DNA from: Strix aluco
Taxonomy: Eukaryota > Chordata > Aves > Strigiformes > Strigidae
Assembly (NCBI RefSeq): GCF_031877795.1
Contig: NC_133934.1
Coordinates: 46,592,725-46,656,724, forward strand
Direction of reading: 5' to 3'
DNA length: 64,000 bases
This document shows positions 25,071-37,900 of this stretch, in pieces (position 1 is the stretch's first letter; every line of letters begins with the position of its first letter). The translations under genes and the position numbers were made by a program. The notes under the pieces were generated by a model. That model was not told the DNA's origin. It searched no databases and worked only from the letters and a program-made list of their open reading frames with translations.

Positions 25071-26833
25071 GATGAACAAAGCTAACTTGCAAGCCAAAGA
25101 AACATGAAATGTTTTGACTCTAAGACTATTTTCAGTTAAGCACAATATAATGGATCCATATGTGAAAATGAAAAATGTGGAGAAACAGAAGCTAGGTTAA
25201 TAGACTGTAAAGGACAAAGTTTGAAATTACATGCTCTAGTTTAACTCTGTAACTCAACAACCAACTTTTTCATTAGCAAAATAAAACAAAACTCTTGCAA
25301 GGAAGGAAACAATTCACCTTCAGTAATAAAGACTTTTCTCTGCAACATGAATTTGTGCTACAGCATTTAATTTCTATACAGATAAAATGGAAGAAGAAAT
25401 AGAGCAATCTAGAAAGAGAATATAAATGTGGTATTAAAGACTGAATATGAAATCTCTGTGTATTGGCCCAGTGGAACTGCTATATTTTTCATGGTTTTCA
25501 CTGAATAACAGAGAAAACCAGAAAAAAACCTTTTTTTATTTAACTTTGGGGGCAATTAAATAAGGGAAACATAACTTGTGTGACTGCAGGCTGCTCATTA
25601 CCATTTGGCATGTGGAAGAGAGAATATTTTAATATTTAGATCAGATTACTTATAAATTCAACTTTGGATTTCAGTGTCACAGAGAGAATTGTAAATCAAT
25701 TAATGGAAGAAACACCTTCTGTACCCAGACAGTTTTCATTTTTTAATAGCTCAATATCCCAATAACAGCATTGTTTTGGCTTTCATTGAGAAATAAAATG
25801 ATCCAGTCATTAGAATTTAGACCGTATCCCAAAATTTCCAATTAAAGACATACATTAACTCATATCCTATTCCCTCATACATCGGTAGCAGTCAAGGCTT
25901 TTTATAAAAGATCTTGCAGCTTCCCACCAGGAGACCCATCACTCAATCTTTTAAAAACCACCCTGAACAAAGCTCCAGAGAGCACTACATAAGAGAAAAT
26001 GAAGTTCCATTCAAAAAGGAATAAAGATTACCCCAAAATGAGAATTTCCTTCTGTCTGGTCCTGAGCCAATAAAACAACTCAACCTGAACTGATCAAGAC
26101 CTTTAAACAGATGCTGGAATTAAATTCTGTTCATCAGATTCACATGAAGGGTACATGAATACTGCAAATCAACATCACTATGCATAGGTTCCAAAGGCTT
26201 TGTAGAACTGCAGTACAATTTTACTCTTTAAAAATATCCTGTATAAAATATAGGCTATTCTGAGAAAGTTTGAATGGTTCTTAATTTTTATCCCCTTAGG
26301 CAGAAAATGTATTCCTTTTAGATAGTACCAAGTGACTTTGGGATGGATCGTAGGAAGAAGCTGGGAGAAGGCAGCTGAGAAAAAGGGACACAGAATAATA
26401 AAAGTATTTTTAAAGGTCAGTGAAAATAATGTCTAAATTAAAGTTACAGTAAAATGTTCTCCCAGCTTATCCAGTTACTGGAGCCTTCTAATGATTTTGT
26501 ACCAATTGACAAGATCTCTGCAGTCACTTAACCCAAAACAGGAACACAACTGATAAAAATCTTCTGAGAAATGCCTTAGTTCTCAGGGTAATTTTCAAGA
26601 CCTCACAAATTATTGTGCACTTCATTCATTGTGAGCAAACACAAATGGACATCACCATTAGACCTTTTTCTTGAGTAGATGAATGTGCAAACACTTTTGG
26701 TGAGATTACTTTATGCATGTAAATTTAAAATCCATTTTCCTTTCATCATCATGCACATGACTTTGAAGCTCACTTTTTGCAAACTGCCATGCCAATAAAA
26801 CTCAATCACCTAAATGTACATGGTATGTGAACA

Positions 26834-26867
26834 AAAAGGGAACACACAGGAAAAGGGAACACACAGA
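26834..26867 (+). repeat. 17-bp tandem duplication
   Basis: Two adjacent units begin 'aaaagggaacacacag' (26,834-26,850 and 26,851-26,867) and differ only at the final base. This is a small slippage duplication with no sign of function. Confidence 0.88.
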
Positions 26868-27489
26868 AAAATTATCTAATTTAAAAGTATGAATGGTCAT
26901 CTACCGCTGCTGCTTACCAAAAAAAAGTTTAGTTATCCATGTTCTCTCTGAATTCATGCCCTTACAGGAAAACTTGAGAAATTTTCAGTGGGCTATTCAC
27001 TATCCCTTAAAATGGTGCTGTATTATATACATTGTAAAATGTAAACATTAATGCAGCTAGTTTAAACCTCCATCAAGTTTAATGCTCTTAACACCATTCT
27101 TCTAATGCATAGAGACCCAGTTTACTTTTTCTTCCCTACAGTTTTCATTGGTAGTTTATATTCATCAAGCACCTTTTAAACTTGATATCACACTACTCCT
27201 CTGAAAATCTATAACATTCTTTATTGTGTCATTGCAATTGATATGCACACATACTGTATATAGCCAGCAGTAAATTTCTGCATCTAAGATTCTTCTCAGT
27301 GAATCTGGATATTTGTCAATAGACATATTTAGGACACAAATTTTTCATATCCGAGGCTATAGACTCCATAGTATAGAATATGCGATTTTATACCTATTTT
27401 CATGTAGAAGCATGAAATGCAGATTTGCAGATACAGGCAGAGTGTTGTACTCTAGCTATTCATTAATATAATGCACACACATCCAGAAA

Positions 27490-27565
27490 TTAATATGCAA
27501 ATCCTGTCTCCCTTGACACTGATGGCAGAATTCATATTGACTCCCACAAGGCCTAGTTTTAACCT
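27490..27565. repeat. Possible ancient amniote interspersed-repeat scrap
   Basis: The segment 'actgatggcagaattcatat' followed by 'tgactcccacaag' resembles the 'gatggcaaaactcccattgactt' block of an old repeat common in turtle, crocodile and bird DNA. The match is short and diverged, and I cannot name the family with confidence. Unique sequence is the alternative. Confidence 0.25.
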
Positions 27566-30500
27566 GTGATTACTGAACAGTAGACTATGTTTCTGTTAGT
27601 TCAGACTATGAAAACATTGAGTAGACACCTAATTCTTAAACAAATTAATATTTTTGAGGAGCCCTTTCTGACTGCAAATTTGAAAAGTTTTCTTTTTATA
27701 GATTTATTAAAAGTCTCTGGAGCCTAAATGTATTTGCAGTGCAGAATTCTTTTGGCTCCCAGTAAATAGAAATGTACCCATTTAGTTGTTTATCAATGTT
27801 CAGGATAACTTGAAAAGATAGCCAACTTCTAATATGTCCCAAAGAGCAAGCAGTTACCCAGACTATCCCTTCTGATATCCTGATATCATTCATAGAAAAA
27901 TTTGAAGCCAGAGTCAAATACATGCCATAGGTCTGACTTTTTGTTCATTCATTTCCTAGGGTAATGAAAAACACTGAGCTTAAACCACTGATTTCAACTC
28001 CATGGTACAACCTTTCTACACTTTGGGGACATTCAAGAGGTAAGGGCTTCTTTCTAACACTGAATAATATTGTCTTTGGGGCAATATATGCTTTCCTGTC
28101 CCTGGTATATTAGTTCTTGTGTAGCCCATTACTTTCATCTGCAACACCTGTGGTTTTGTACTATTTAGTGCCAGACCTCTCTATGAAATGACAGCCACCT
28201 GAAGTCAAGTTTAAATGATAACATACCTCATTCACAGCCAGAGAGAGTTTTTTTGGTGGATGTACCCTTTTGTATTATACTATTTCTTCAGTTCTTTAAA
28301 TTCATTTTGAATAGCTCTTCACTGATCCTTGACTCACAGTACTCTTACATAGATTACAATTTTTACTTCCACTTTTGCAAATATTCCTGAAAGAGGGTAA
28401 ACATTTGAAGAGCATTACCGAACATTCACCTAATCCAATTACTTTATCAGACCTGTGGGGATTAATCTGATTCTGTGCTGTATTTTTTTTTTTTTAAGAA
28501 TGTGAAACTCATTCCCGCACAAATGCTGCTGTACTACAAACATAAGCTAAATATAAGCCAGTAGAGTATGTATGAGAGAGAGTTCTGTCTTTACTTTCTA
28601 TTATCTACACCTGCAAATAAGGTCCTGGAGTCTAAAAATTCAGGTAAATGTTACGCCTCCTTTCTGTCCTTCTATTATTTGAGTTAACACAACTTAATGA
28701 TGACATTATCTATGTTCATTCATGTTTCTATGGGATGAGAAGGAGTTACTTTGAAATACATTAATGCAGACAAAAAAAAAAAAACAGAAGAGAAACATAA
28801 AGCTGAGAGACAGGTAAAGAAAAGAAAATAAAACACGGAAAGTGTCTCAACAGCATATTCTCCATTCTCATGTCATTGAATATGACAATCAAATAACAAC
28901 ACTATTCAGTTATCAGATAAAACTTGCTTTCCTTATCTTCATCTCCCTGCATCCCACTGGCATTAATGAAAACCTGTGCTGAATCAAACCAGGCTTTAAT
29001 TGTTCACTTAAAAACAGTAGTTGCCCTTTGTATAGACGCAGAGATTACTTTAGCTTCACCTAAAGCACCACTCCACATAATTCGGTCAGTATCTTTCCTC
29101 CTTTGCTACCTCAGTTCTCCTGTCTTCTTCATTACCAGCCTTCTTCAAGAGGTCAGCCACTCCCTCAACAGCAGTTTTGAATTCTGCAGATTCTCCTCCC
29201 CTATGTTAGCAAATCCAACAGATTCCAAAAGCCCCATGATCCTATGTTCTTCTCTATTCCAGTACATACTGAATCTTTTTTTTTTCTCCCTCCATATGAA
29301 GAACCTGCAATTTTCACATGACATTTCCTCAAAAGGCAACGTTTTTGGGAACTGTTAATTATATTCAATATTTTACATTGGTTTTTTTGATCTTCATGCA
29401 GTTATTGTAAATATTCAGTTAATTCTTTTCTAAAGCACATATCAGGGAGAGACACCACTACTCCACCTTGCTTTCATTTCCATCTACTTCTGCTAAATAA
29501 ATTTCCAAACACACTTTGAAATATTTCCATTTTTCTTGCATCATTACAAGACAATATGATGACAGGTGCAATTTCTGTAATTTAGACAGGAAGGAGCTTT
29601 GATCAGAATTCCAAATTTGTCTAACTGTTGGACATACAGAACTCCAAATTTTATTTAGACAGCATAGGACAATCACCTCACAAACACAAGCCTGGTCTTT
29701 CTTTAAAATCTACTTTCCTTGAACCTACAGTAACATTTCACGTCACTACAGCTAAAGACTGGAACAGAGCCTTTTCTGCTAGTCTCTTTGTGCATTTAAT
29801 ATTAGCATTAGGAAACTGCAAAGCAGACAGGCATACTTAGGATAAAGCGAGTATTCAACTTTTTCCTTTTTTTTTTTCTTTTTTAATATTGCCTGTGTAA
29901 TATATTTTTCCAAGCAATCATAAAAGATGACTTAATGAGGAAAAGAATCTAATTTAAAAAACTCTGATTATCAGCATGTCTAAAGTTAAGAAACTTCAAA
30001 CAGATGATTTTAATTCACATACCTAAAATGTTACTGGCCATTTTCAATTGTTCATATTCATTTCCCTGTGGACTAGATGTCCTGTCCCATAGGCATTCAG
30101 GAAAACTTTCCAAGTTCTGAGAGGTCTGGCCTCAACCACTTCAGTGAAGATGTACCGTCCTAATGGGACATAGACAAATTAATTCCATTTCCAAATTCAG
30201 AGCTAAATCTAGGTATAAAAAACATCTCAAAAGTTTGAGTGTTGAACTAAAAATTTTGTTACTGATTTGTGTTGATCTCCTATTATAACTTCTTAATCTG
30301 TTACCTTTTATCTTGTGAGGTTAACATTTCTTAATAACCAAATAGGAAATGCTTATTTCAGCAGAATTTAGAATGCATTAATAGTAAACAAGTACCATTT
30401 TTACTTCACAATTGTTCAGGGAATTTTCAGTGAATAACTCTCAAATTTGATGCCTCAATTAAATACTCTGAGATTACCTCTGAACTCTAGTGTTTACCAA

Positions 30501-31760
30501 CATATTACTACAAACTCCAGGGAAGTTTTATTTTGTTCACTAGGGCTGGATTGTTTGGGTTTTTTTCCTTTGAAAAGTAGTTTCTGCTGTTCTTACAATA
30601 TGACATGACCCACAGAAGTCAACTGTTATTTCTTTTTCCCTATCTTCCCCCTCTTCTTCAGACTAACTCCTATGGTCTAAACACTTTCTCTTTCAGCTAT
30701 GCTCTCTGCTATTGCTGTACTACTACTTCCGATAAACTGTAAACTACAAGATCAATGTATTTTTTCCTCGGTCTTCAGCTCTCTGGATCCCACACATCAA
30801 GCTAGATAAGAGACAAAGTAAAAGCAGTATGCTGAAGTGAAAAGGAAATTTTAAATGTTTTAAGGCTGCTAACCTAAAATTTAATTTCAGTAAATATCAA
30901 TACCATGCCTGACATGGTCGGTACAAACATGGCAGATTCACCATGCTGCTTACTTCAGACCATCCTTGATACATCTCTTGGGAAGAGACATAAATAAATT
31001 CAATTATTTTGAAGTACTGATGGACTTTTAGTGTGAAAATCATCACATGCAATGACTAAGGATTTGATATTCACCTGTATGAGGCTTAAGGTTGAGTCTT
31101 TCTGTAAGAGTCTGTGGAAATCAGCTCTCCACCATTCTGACTATTTTAGAAAAAACCTTATAAAACCAGGGTTATTTTAAACTCTTTCATTCATAAGATT
31201 AAAATAAGTCAAGACTAATAGATCAATTAGCAAAGTATTTATTCATCATTCTTCTGTTAATACCATGTTAAGTTCATCATTTTATCAGGTTGCATTTCAA
31301 TGCTGTAATCAATATTTTCATAAACTAATTTGACTTCATGAATGAGCAGTTTCTGCTAGTAAAAAAAAATATAATTCAGAATACAGACAGCTGTAAACAA
31401 ATTTTGGTATCAGTAAGAGATTCTGATCATATTCTGATGGGAATAGTAACTACTAAACAAATACATTTGATTTATGTTTTTATTTATATCTTGGCAGTAG
31501 ATGATTCACTCAGGAATATGCGTACTGTTTTCTAAATCTGACTGAACATAGCATATTTAGTAGTAAAATTCTTGGTCAGAGAAGTCAGATAAATTATCTC
31601 CTTCTCCTTTCATTCTGGCTTTTGGGGGATCTTCACAGAAGACAGTTATTAAAGAGATATTCAGGAGGAGGCAAAATCAGAGTACACAAATAAACCTGTG
31701 TGGCATACTTCACTAAGTTACAGTCTAGATCTTTCCCTAGTGCTTTGAAACTTTTAAGCA

Positions 31761-31946
31761 CATTCTTTTACATTTTAAAAACACGCTCACTTCACCAGTA
31801 AGTAATATTATCACCATCAATAAGGAAGAGAGCTGTGTTCCAACAAACCAAGACATTCTTTTACATTTTAAAAACATGTTCACTTCACCAGTAAGTAATA
31901 TTATCATCATCAATAAGGAAGAGAGCTGTGTTCCAACAAACCAAGA
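31761..31946 (+). repeat. 93-bp recent tandem duplication (two copies)
   Basis: Copy 1 (31,761-31,853) and copy 2 (31,854-31,946) are directly adjacent. Each runs from 'cattcttttacattttaaaa' to 'ccaacaaaccaaga'. I count three differences in 93 positions, all C in copy 1 against T in copy 2. The first two are in acacgctcac versus acatgttcac and the third in tcaccatc versus tcatcatc. The unit is not low-complexity and encodes nothing recognisable. Near-identity shows the duplication is young compared with the decayed repeats around it. Confidence 0.97.
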
Positions 31947-34900
31947 ACAGGAATGAGAACATGCTCTGAGAAATCCATTATTTTAATCACCCCAATTTAT
32001 ACATGTCTTTCATCTCTCTCTCACTCTCTCTTTCCACAGAATGTTACCAATTACTAAAGTGAGGACTGAAATTGGTCACCAGAGTGAGAATATACAATAA
32101 TATTAACACAGCATTTAAGCAGAACATGGAATAACAGTGATGACATTAGAAACAGTTGGGTAAAGGTTTTAGTGTATTTATTTTTTTTTAGCTATGTGAA
32201 CTGAGTAGCAAACACATGTTTTAATTTTCTTCACCTTCAGAAGCTTGCTACATTCTGATAATTTATTAAAAAGGGAAGGATTGATAGAAAAGACTGGTTT
32301 TTCCACAACTGTCTATTTTTATTATAATTTTCCCCATTTTTCTGAATAGCTGCATATGATGAAAAAACAAGAACCCTTACTTTGAAAAAATGCTAAAATG
32401 AAAGATTCCAATTACTCCAAATCTATTCCTTTGTTTATTCCCTTGAAAGAACTACTGGCCAAATGCCCTCCAAATTTGCAAGTCATTTCTATTACTTCAC
32501 AAATGTCATTTTCAGTAAATAAAAAATGCCTGCAAGCAATTAGATTTGAGCTATGTGCTATCTCTACAATTGTCAAAGAGTACTTACTGTGATTCTGACT
32601 ACTAAATTCAGAAAAAATATAATCTTCAGTTGTTTGTCAATTAGTCTACAACACACGGTTGTGCAAAATCCATGTTCTCTTAGAACACTCACCTCACTGC
32701 TGGCATTCACCTGTATTAAAACACAAACTTTTTCTAAAAATGGAGAATTCAGAGATTCCTTTATAGAACAAAAAGCACAGTACATGAAAATGCAGATAAC
32801 TCTTTTTTAAAGGAATTAAGTTTAAGCATTTTATATCTCAAAATTAATTTTAATTGAATACTGGTGCTGCAGCTGTTCTCAGAACACTGAGTCTAAAATG
32901 GTAAGTAATATCAGATATACAGGCAAAACCTTGTTATAGATAAATGGACAATAATAGTATGACATTATCAATTTCTCATATCTGTATTAACTTCCTACAC
33001 ATATCTTCATAGTGGAAATTCTGGTTTATTACTTCTCACCTATTTCAATAATTTTATTTAAATGCAGATTTATCTCTCAAAATGTTTTGCTGCTGTAGTC
33101 ACTCACCCAGCTCAAAACACACACATAGAGCCCACCACAACTTTTACATTAATGTCTCTAGTAACTGTTGGAGGTGGGAAGGGGAAGATTTTGGCAGAGT
33201 CCAAAGATCATTTTTCATGAGACTGCATTATAATGTGTATTGCAACAATGACCTTTAAATGAGCCTAACTTAAGACAGAATATTATTAAATAGAATCATT
33301 TAAATTCTCTATGAAAAAGGACATTAAAGTGCAACTGAATACAGCTTTTAAATGTCTTGGTTTTTTCTTTAAATTTCTGTGACTACCAAAAAGTATTAGA
33401 CCTGTGATAGGCTTTTATAAACATTTTTAAAAGTCAGTTAACCTAAAAATCTCACAAGAAGTAAACATTTCTGAACAACTATACTACATTTCTCTAAGAC
33501 TACAAGCAAGCTCAGCTTTCTTCTGTATGATCAAATTATCAGCAGGTGTTAGATGCTTCCGGGAAGTACTATCTGTTTCCTAGTGACTCCCTCCTTAACC
33601 TCACTATCTGTAGAGCAACAGAATTTGGATCTAGGACAAGGAAATCTGTAAAGAAAATATTGAAATCACCTTTGATTACAGAAAAAAGAAAAAAAGGATG
33701 TTTCGGAATTTTTAACATCATTTAAGTTCACAAATCCCAGGAAGGACATAAATTTGAAGTTACATAGCAAAGTATAAAGTAAGAATTCCTCAGTTCGGAA
33801 TGGTGTTTGTTTCATAAATGTGACTGCAGTCAGAACCTTGATCAATGTGATTTTAATGCTAAGTTTAAATCAAAACCTCCCCAAGCAGCTGAGTCAAATC
33901 ACTGCTGCAGTGTAAAAAGTTCAGCAAAGGTCTATATAAATGTCCCTTTTCATACTGTCAAGTTGTTCTTGCAGTGGAGACCATATCCTATTTGTTAAAA
34001 AATTCTTATCCACCAATCTTTGCTCTTCTCATAGACACAGAATAAGACACAAGTAAGCAAATCAGTTACCTTGATTGACTCAACATCTTCAGCAATTAAA
34101 TATGCTATATGAATATGCTTATTTATTGAGGATGCATGCATGCTGGCATACATTCTCTTCCTGCTTCCACATGAACCTCAGTGAGCAGGAAACACCATTT
34201 CTTCAAATGATGACTCTGCATACATTTCCATTTCCTCTTTCTGCTGGCAAACAAACAGCTTTAAAAGCCATTGTCAGGGATGGACCATATGGCTGCATAG
34301 CACCATCTGCACCCTACAAAAAGATGAAAATGTATTGGTGAGTGTTCCCAAACTGCAAAAAATATAACTGAAACAGCCTAGGATATCTTTTCTTTTTTTG
34401 CCCCAGGGTATTTCTAATTTCAGAAACTATTTGCCATAACTATTTCCCCAGTCTAGCAAGGTGAAAATCCCATTAGTGGTACACAGAGCAATCTGGATAC
34501 TGGGCAACCTGCCTGTGCTGCAAGCCTGCACATCACAATTCTTGTCAAAGTAGAAGAGGACATAAGGCAGCTGCAAACCAAGCTAGGTTGAAACCGCACA
34601 CTATATCAACCCCTTCATAACTGCAGCTGTCCCAGGAATTAATCAGATCCATCCCAATAGAAGGAACGGTCACTGTTTAGCCCTCAGAACAATTTGCACA
34701 TTACAACATACCGTACAATCTACCAGCACACAAAACTACCCACTACTACATAATAAACTCTCTAGTCCTTTAGTCCCTATATAACATAACATAGACATCA
34801 AATTCAGCATGTGACAATATTTTAGCACACTTAAGAATTACACAGAAAACTCCATGCAGTGTAATTCAAAACTACTAATACCAAGCTTCATCCCCAAAGT

Positions 34901-37900
34901 TTCTCAGGTTGTAGAATATTCTACAATGAATTGTTTAGCATACTATACAGGCAGAGGCATACACACAAAGGGGAAATGTAATAGCATATTGTACCATCAA
35001 AAATAGAGCATAATAAACTTTGTCAGCAACTATGATAGATGATCTTAGCAGCTACATAGTTTTATGACTCCATTAACTTAAAATTGTACTAGCTGAAGAT
35101 TTTTCTGTAAAGCATATCTGGAATCCACAACAATTCACATTATTTCTGCTATTTTTTTATTGTAAATAGTTACAATACGTAACAGTAGTAATATCACAAC
35201 AATCTGGACTTTGACAAATCATCCATTTTCCTAGACAAAAAGAAATCTTACAAAGATATACAAAGTGGAGAATACAGTGAAATTTGGATAAAAGGAATGG
35301 CAAGTGACACACTTGCCCAAACCCTTCAGTGATGACATCTGTTGACATGAATCTGATTACAAATTTAATTTTGCTAAAGCAATAGTTCCAGAAATACATG
35401 AAGCCAACATGCAGCCATATGGGGGCCTTTACAGAGGAAAGCATGGGCCCAGGTAATCTATCAGTATGACCAACTCAGGCTTAGTCTCCCCCTCAACCTA
35501 TTTCTACCAACAGAATCACTCAAGCTGGTGGCTGATTAAACTACCTTTGCTGTCATCATGGATTTATTTGAAAATAACTGCAGTTATTGACCTAATATAA
35601 GGAAAGCAATTGCATATATATGTATAACAATCCTTCATATTTTACAAAGACCTCTGTATGAGGTGCCACCCTCTAACCCCTCCTCCTCTTTCATGGCATC
35701 TCCTTCGCTCCCTCAGTCTCCTGCCTGTGAAAGAGGCACTGGGTGCTGGGGCCAGTTCAGAGCACGGCCTGCCCTGACTGATCAGGCCAGACATCCAGCC
35801 AGCCGGCTGCTGCATCTCTCAGCTGGCCGGCACCACTGTCACTGTGTAATTGACGCTGATTTGGATGTCCCTCTTCTATCCAACCACTAATTTACACAAG
35901 CTTGTAGACCTTTCAGACCTTTAAGATCTCTACCCTCTGCCAGACAATGAGTTCAAAAAAATATTAGTGATAAGCTTGACAGCTGCACATCACATAAGCC
36001 TCATTTCTTAAGAAACAAGAAACACCTGTGCATTCAGTTTTTCATAGTGAAACTGCAGGAAACAATACAAAACTATGAAGCATAATACAACAAAAAAAAG
36101 GTTTGTTACAGAGGTTCCTGAATTTCTGAAGCTTAAGTAAAGCCAAGAGTTGAACTTAAATTATCAAAAACATTGAATCTATACACAATCAGAAGTACTG
36201 TGAACCTAGGTAAGGTGCTGCTTTAGTTACATAAAACTAATAGACAGAATTAAAGTGAAAAATGGAGCTTAGCAGTAACTAGTGGAGTAGCAACAGTAAC
36301 TCCATAATAAAATGAAAGTACATAGAATTGAAGGTATTATCTCTTGTGTAATTGTGTGTCTGCACTATATGATCATGGATCCTAACAAATGTGATTATCA
36401 GCCACCTGAATGATAGGCATTTCATCAATTCTGCACCAGTCCAGTAAGCACAAGTGCTAGGAGCAGCAAAATTAGGAAGACACAATAAAATGAAACAGAC
36501 TTAACAGAATAAATGGTTACCAGAATTACTGAATCTATTATTCAACATACAAAATACTACCACAGAATACTCTGCATTGCATTATCTTTCTGTAGCTACA
36601 AATCTCTATCCATATTAAAAAATATTCTGAACTAGGGACATAATAGCTGACTTTGGGCTAGAATTTCTGCCTCTAACTACTGTGACCACCTGTGATTAGA
36701 TGGCCAAATATAAATATTTACAGGACAAAATGTAATCTTTCTACCTTGAAATGAGTAGCATGATATACAAAATGGGAAGAAAAAAAAAAAACTAACAGAA
36801 ATTTGAATGCCCTTAGATTTATTAAGAATGCTGAATATTTTTTACACTCTTTTGATGCAGTGCCAGGATAAGAATTTCAATGGGGAACTCTACAGCTGCA
36901 TCTGCCAGTATTTCAGAAAGGAAATGGGTCAGGCAGTAACAGCTCATTCGTTAAGTCTCCCTTTTATATCCCTACGCTAATGGTTTAGAGACTGTTAAGG
37001 GATTCATGAAAGCAGAAGATATTGCTTCCCATCACTATGGTTTCAAACATCAAATTTCTTCATTTTAGCTCAAGGAAGTAAACAAGGAAATATGCTCATC
37101 AGTATCAAGATCAAAAATCCAGACTCTTCCAGAAGCAGTATTCTAGGCCATGCCTACCATCTTCTCATCAGATTTCTGAATTTTAAATATATTTCAGATA
37201 GAGCCTTTGAGAATAACACAGCTTCCTCACTGCTGACACAATTACTGTTCAGAATTGCCACTAATATATTCACAGAGAGGAAACCACGTTAAGTTTGAAA
37301 CCACCTCTCATTTTCAGGTCTGCATTAACCTTTAAATTGCTATTACAGCACTGTGAAAACCCCTCTGTGCTAAATAGAAGCAGTAGTACTCTAGTTAAAC
37401 TCATTCTTTCAAGTTTCCTGCCTGCAAGCATGATTTGTTCTATTTAGAAGTTTCTGCATTCCCCACTGTTTAACAAGCACCCACAGCTGAATAGATCTCT
37501 CACCTTCTTTATTCCAGCTGTGCAAACTAAGCAAAATACTAAGGGTTATTTTATCTAGAGTATGACCTGGACTTGTTAACTCAGGTAGAGCAAGAATCAG
37601 CTGATTCTAAGCATATACTAAGAGTTTTGTTTATTTCACCCCCCAAAAACAGTGAAGCTGGTGGTGTGGTCTGGAAGAAAAATGGGCAAGGGCCAGGAAA
37701 GGTATTTGCTGCACTAAACTATATTAATGCTAGTATGACTAGGAATTTAAAACCCACTTTAACACTCAAACGTCAGGAAATGCAAATTTATGGTTCCCAC
37801 AGGCATCATAACTCATGCTCTTGCACACATGCATTATTTTGTATTACACCCTGTTAAATTTAGAGGAACCATGTGGATATGTTTTAGTTGCTTTTTATAG

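Larger units (their letters stand above)
22461..31760. other. Long unique AT-rich stretch, no confirmed gene
   Basis: No recognisable gene. The longest open frame of the window lies here (28,924-29,358, + strand, 144 codons). It is rich in Ser, Leu and Phe because the strand is pyrimidine-rich, and it matches no family I know. A - strand segment at 24,342-24,405 has good splice-like flanks and is discussed as a finding. The stretch at about 25,540-25,800 carries several TAATTA/ATTA cores and could be a regulatory element. A poly(A) run, a 17-bp tandem repeat and a repeat scrap are listed separately. Confidence 0.55.

Noticed and set aside
28924-29358. Longest open frame in the window (144 codons, + strand)
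   Set aside because: It is dominated by Ser, Leu and Phe as expected from a pyrimidine-rich strand. There is no recognisable domain, no splice or promoter support, and its length is within what chance allows in 64 kb.
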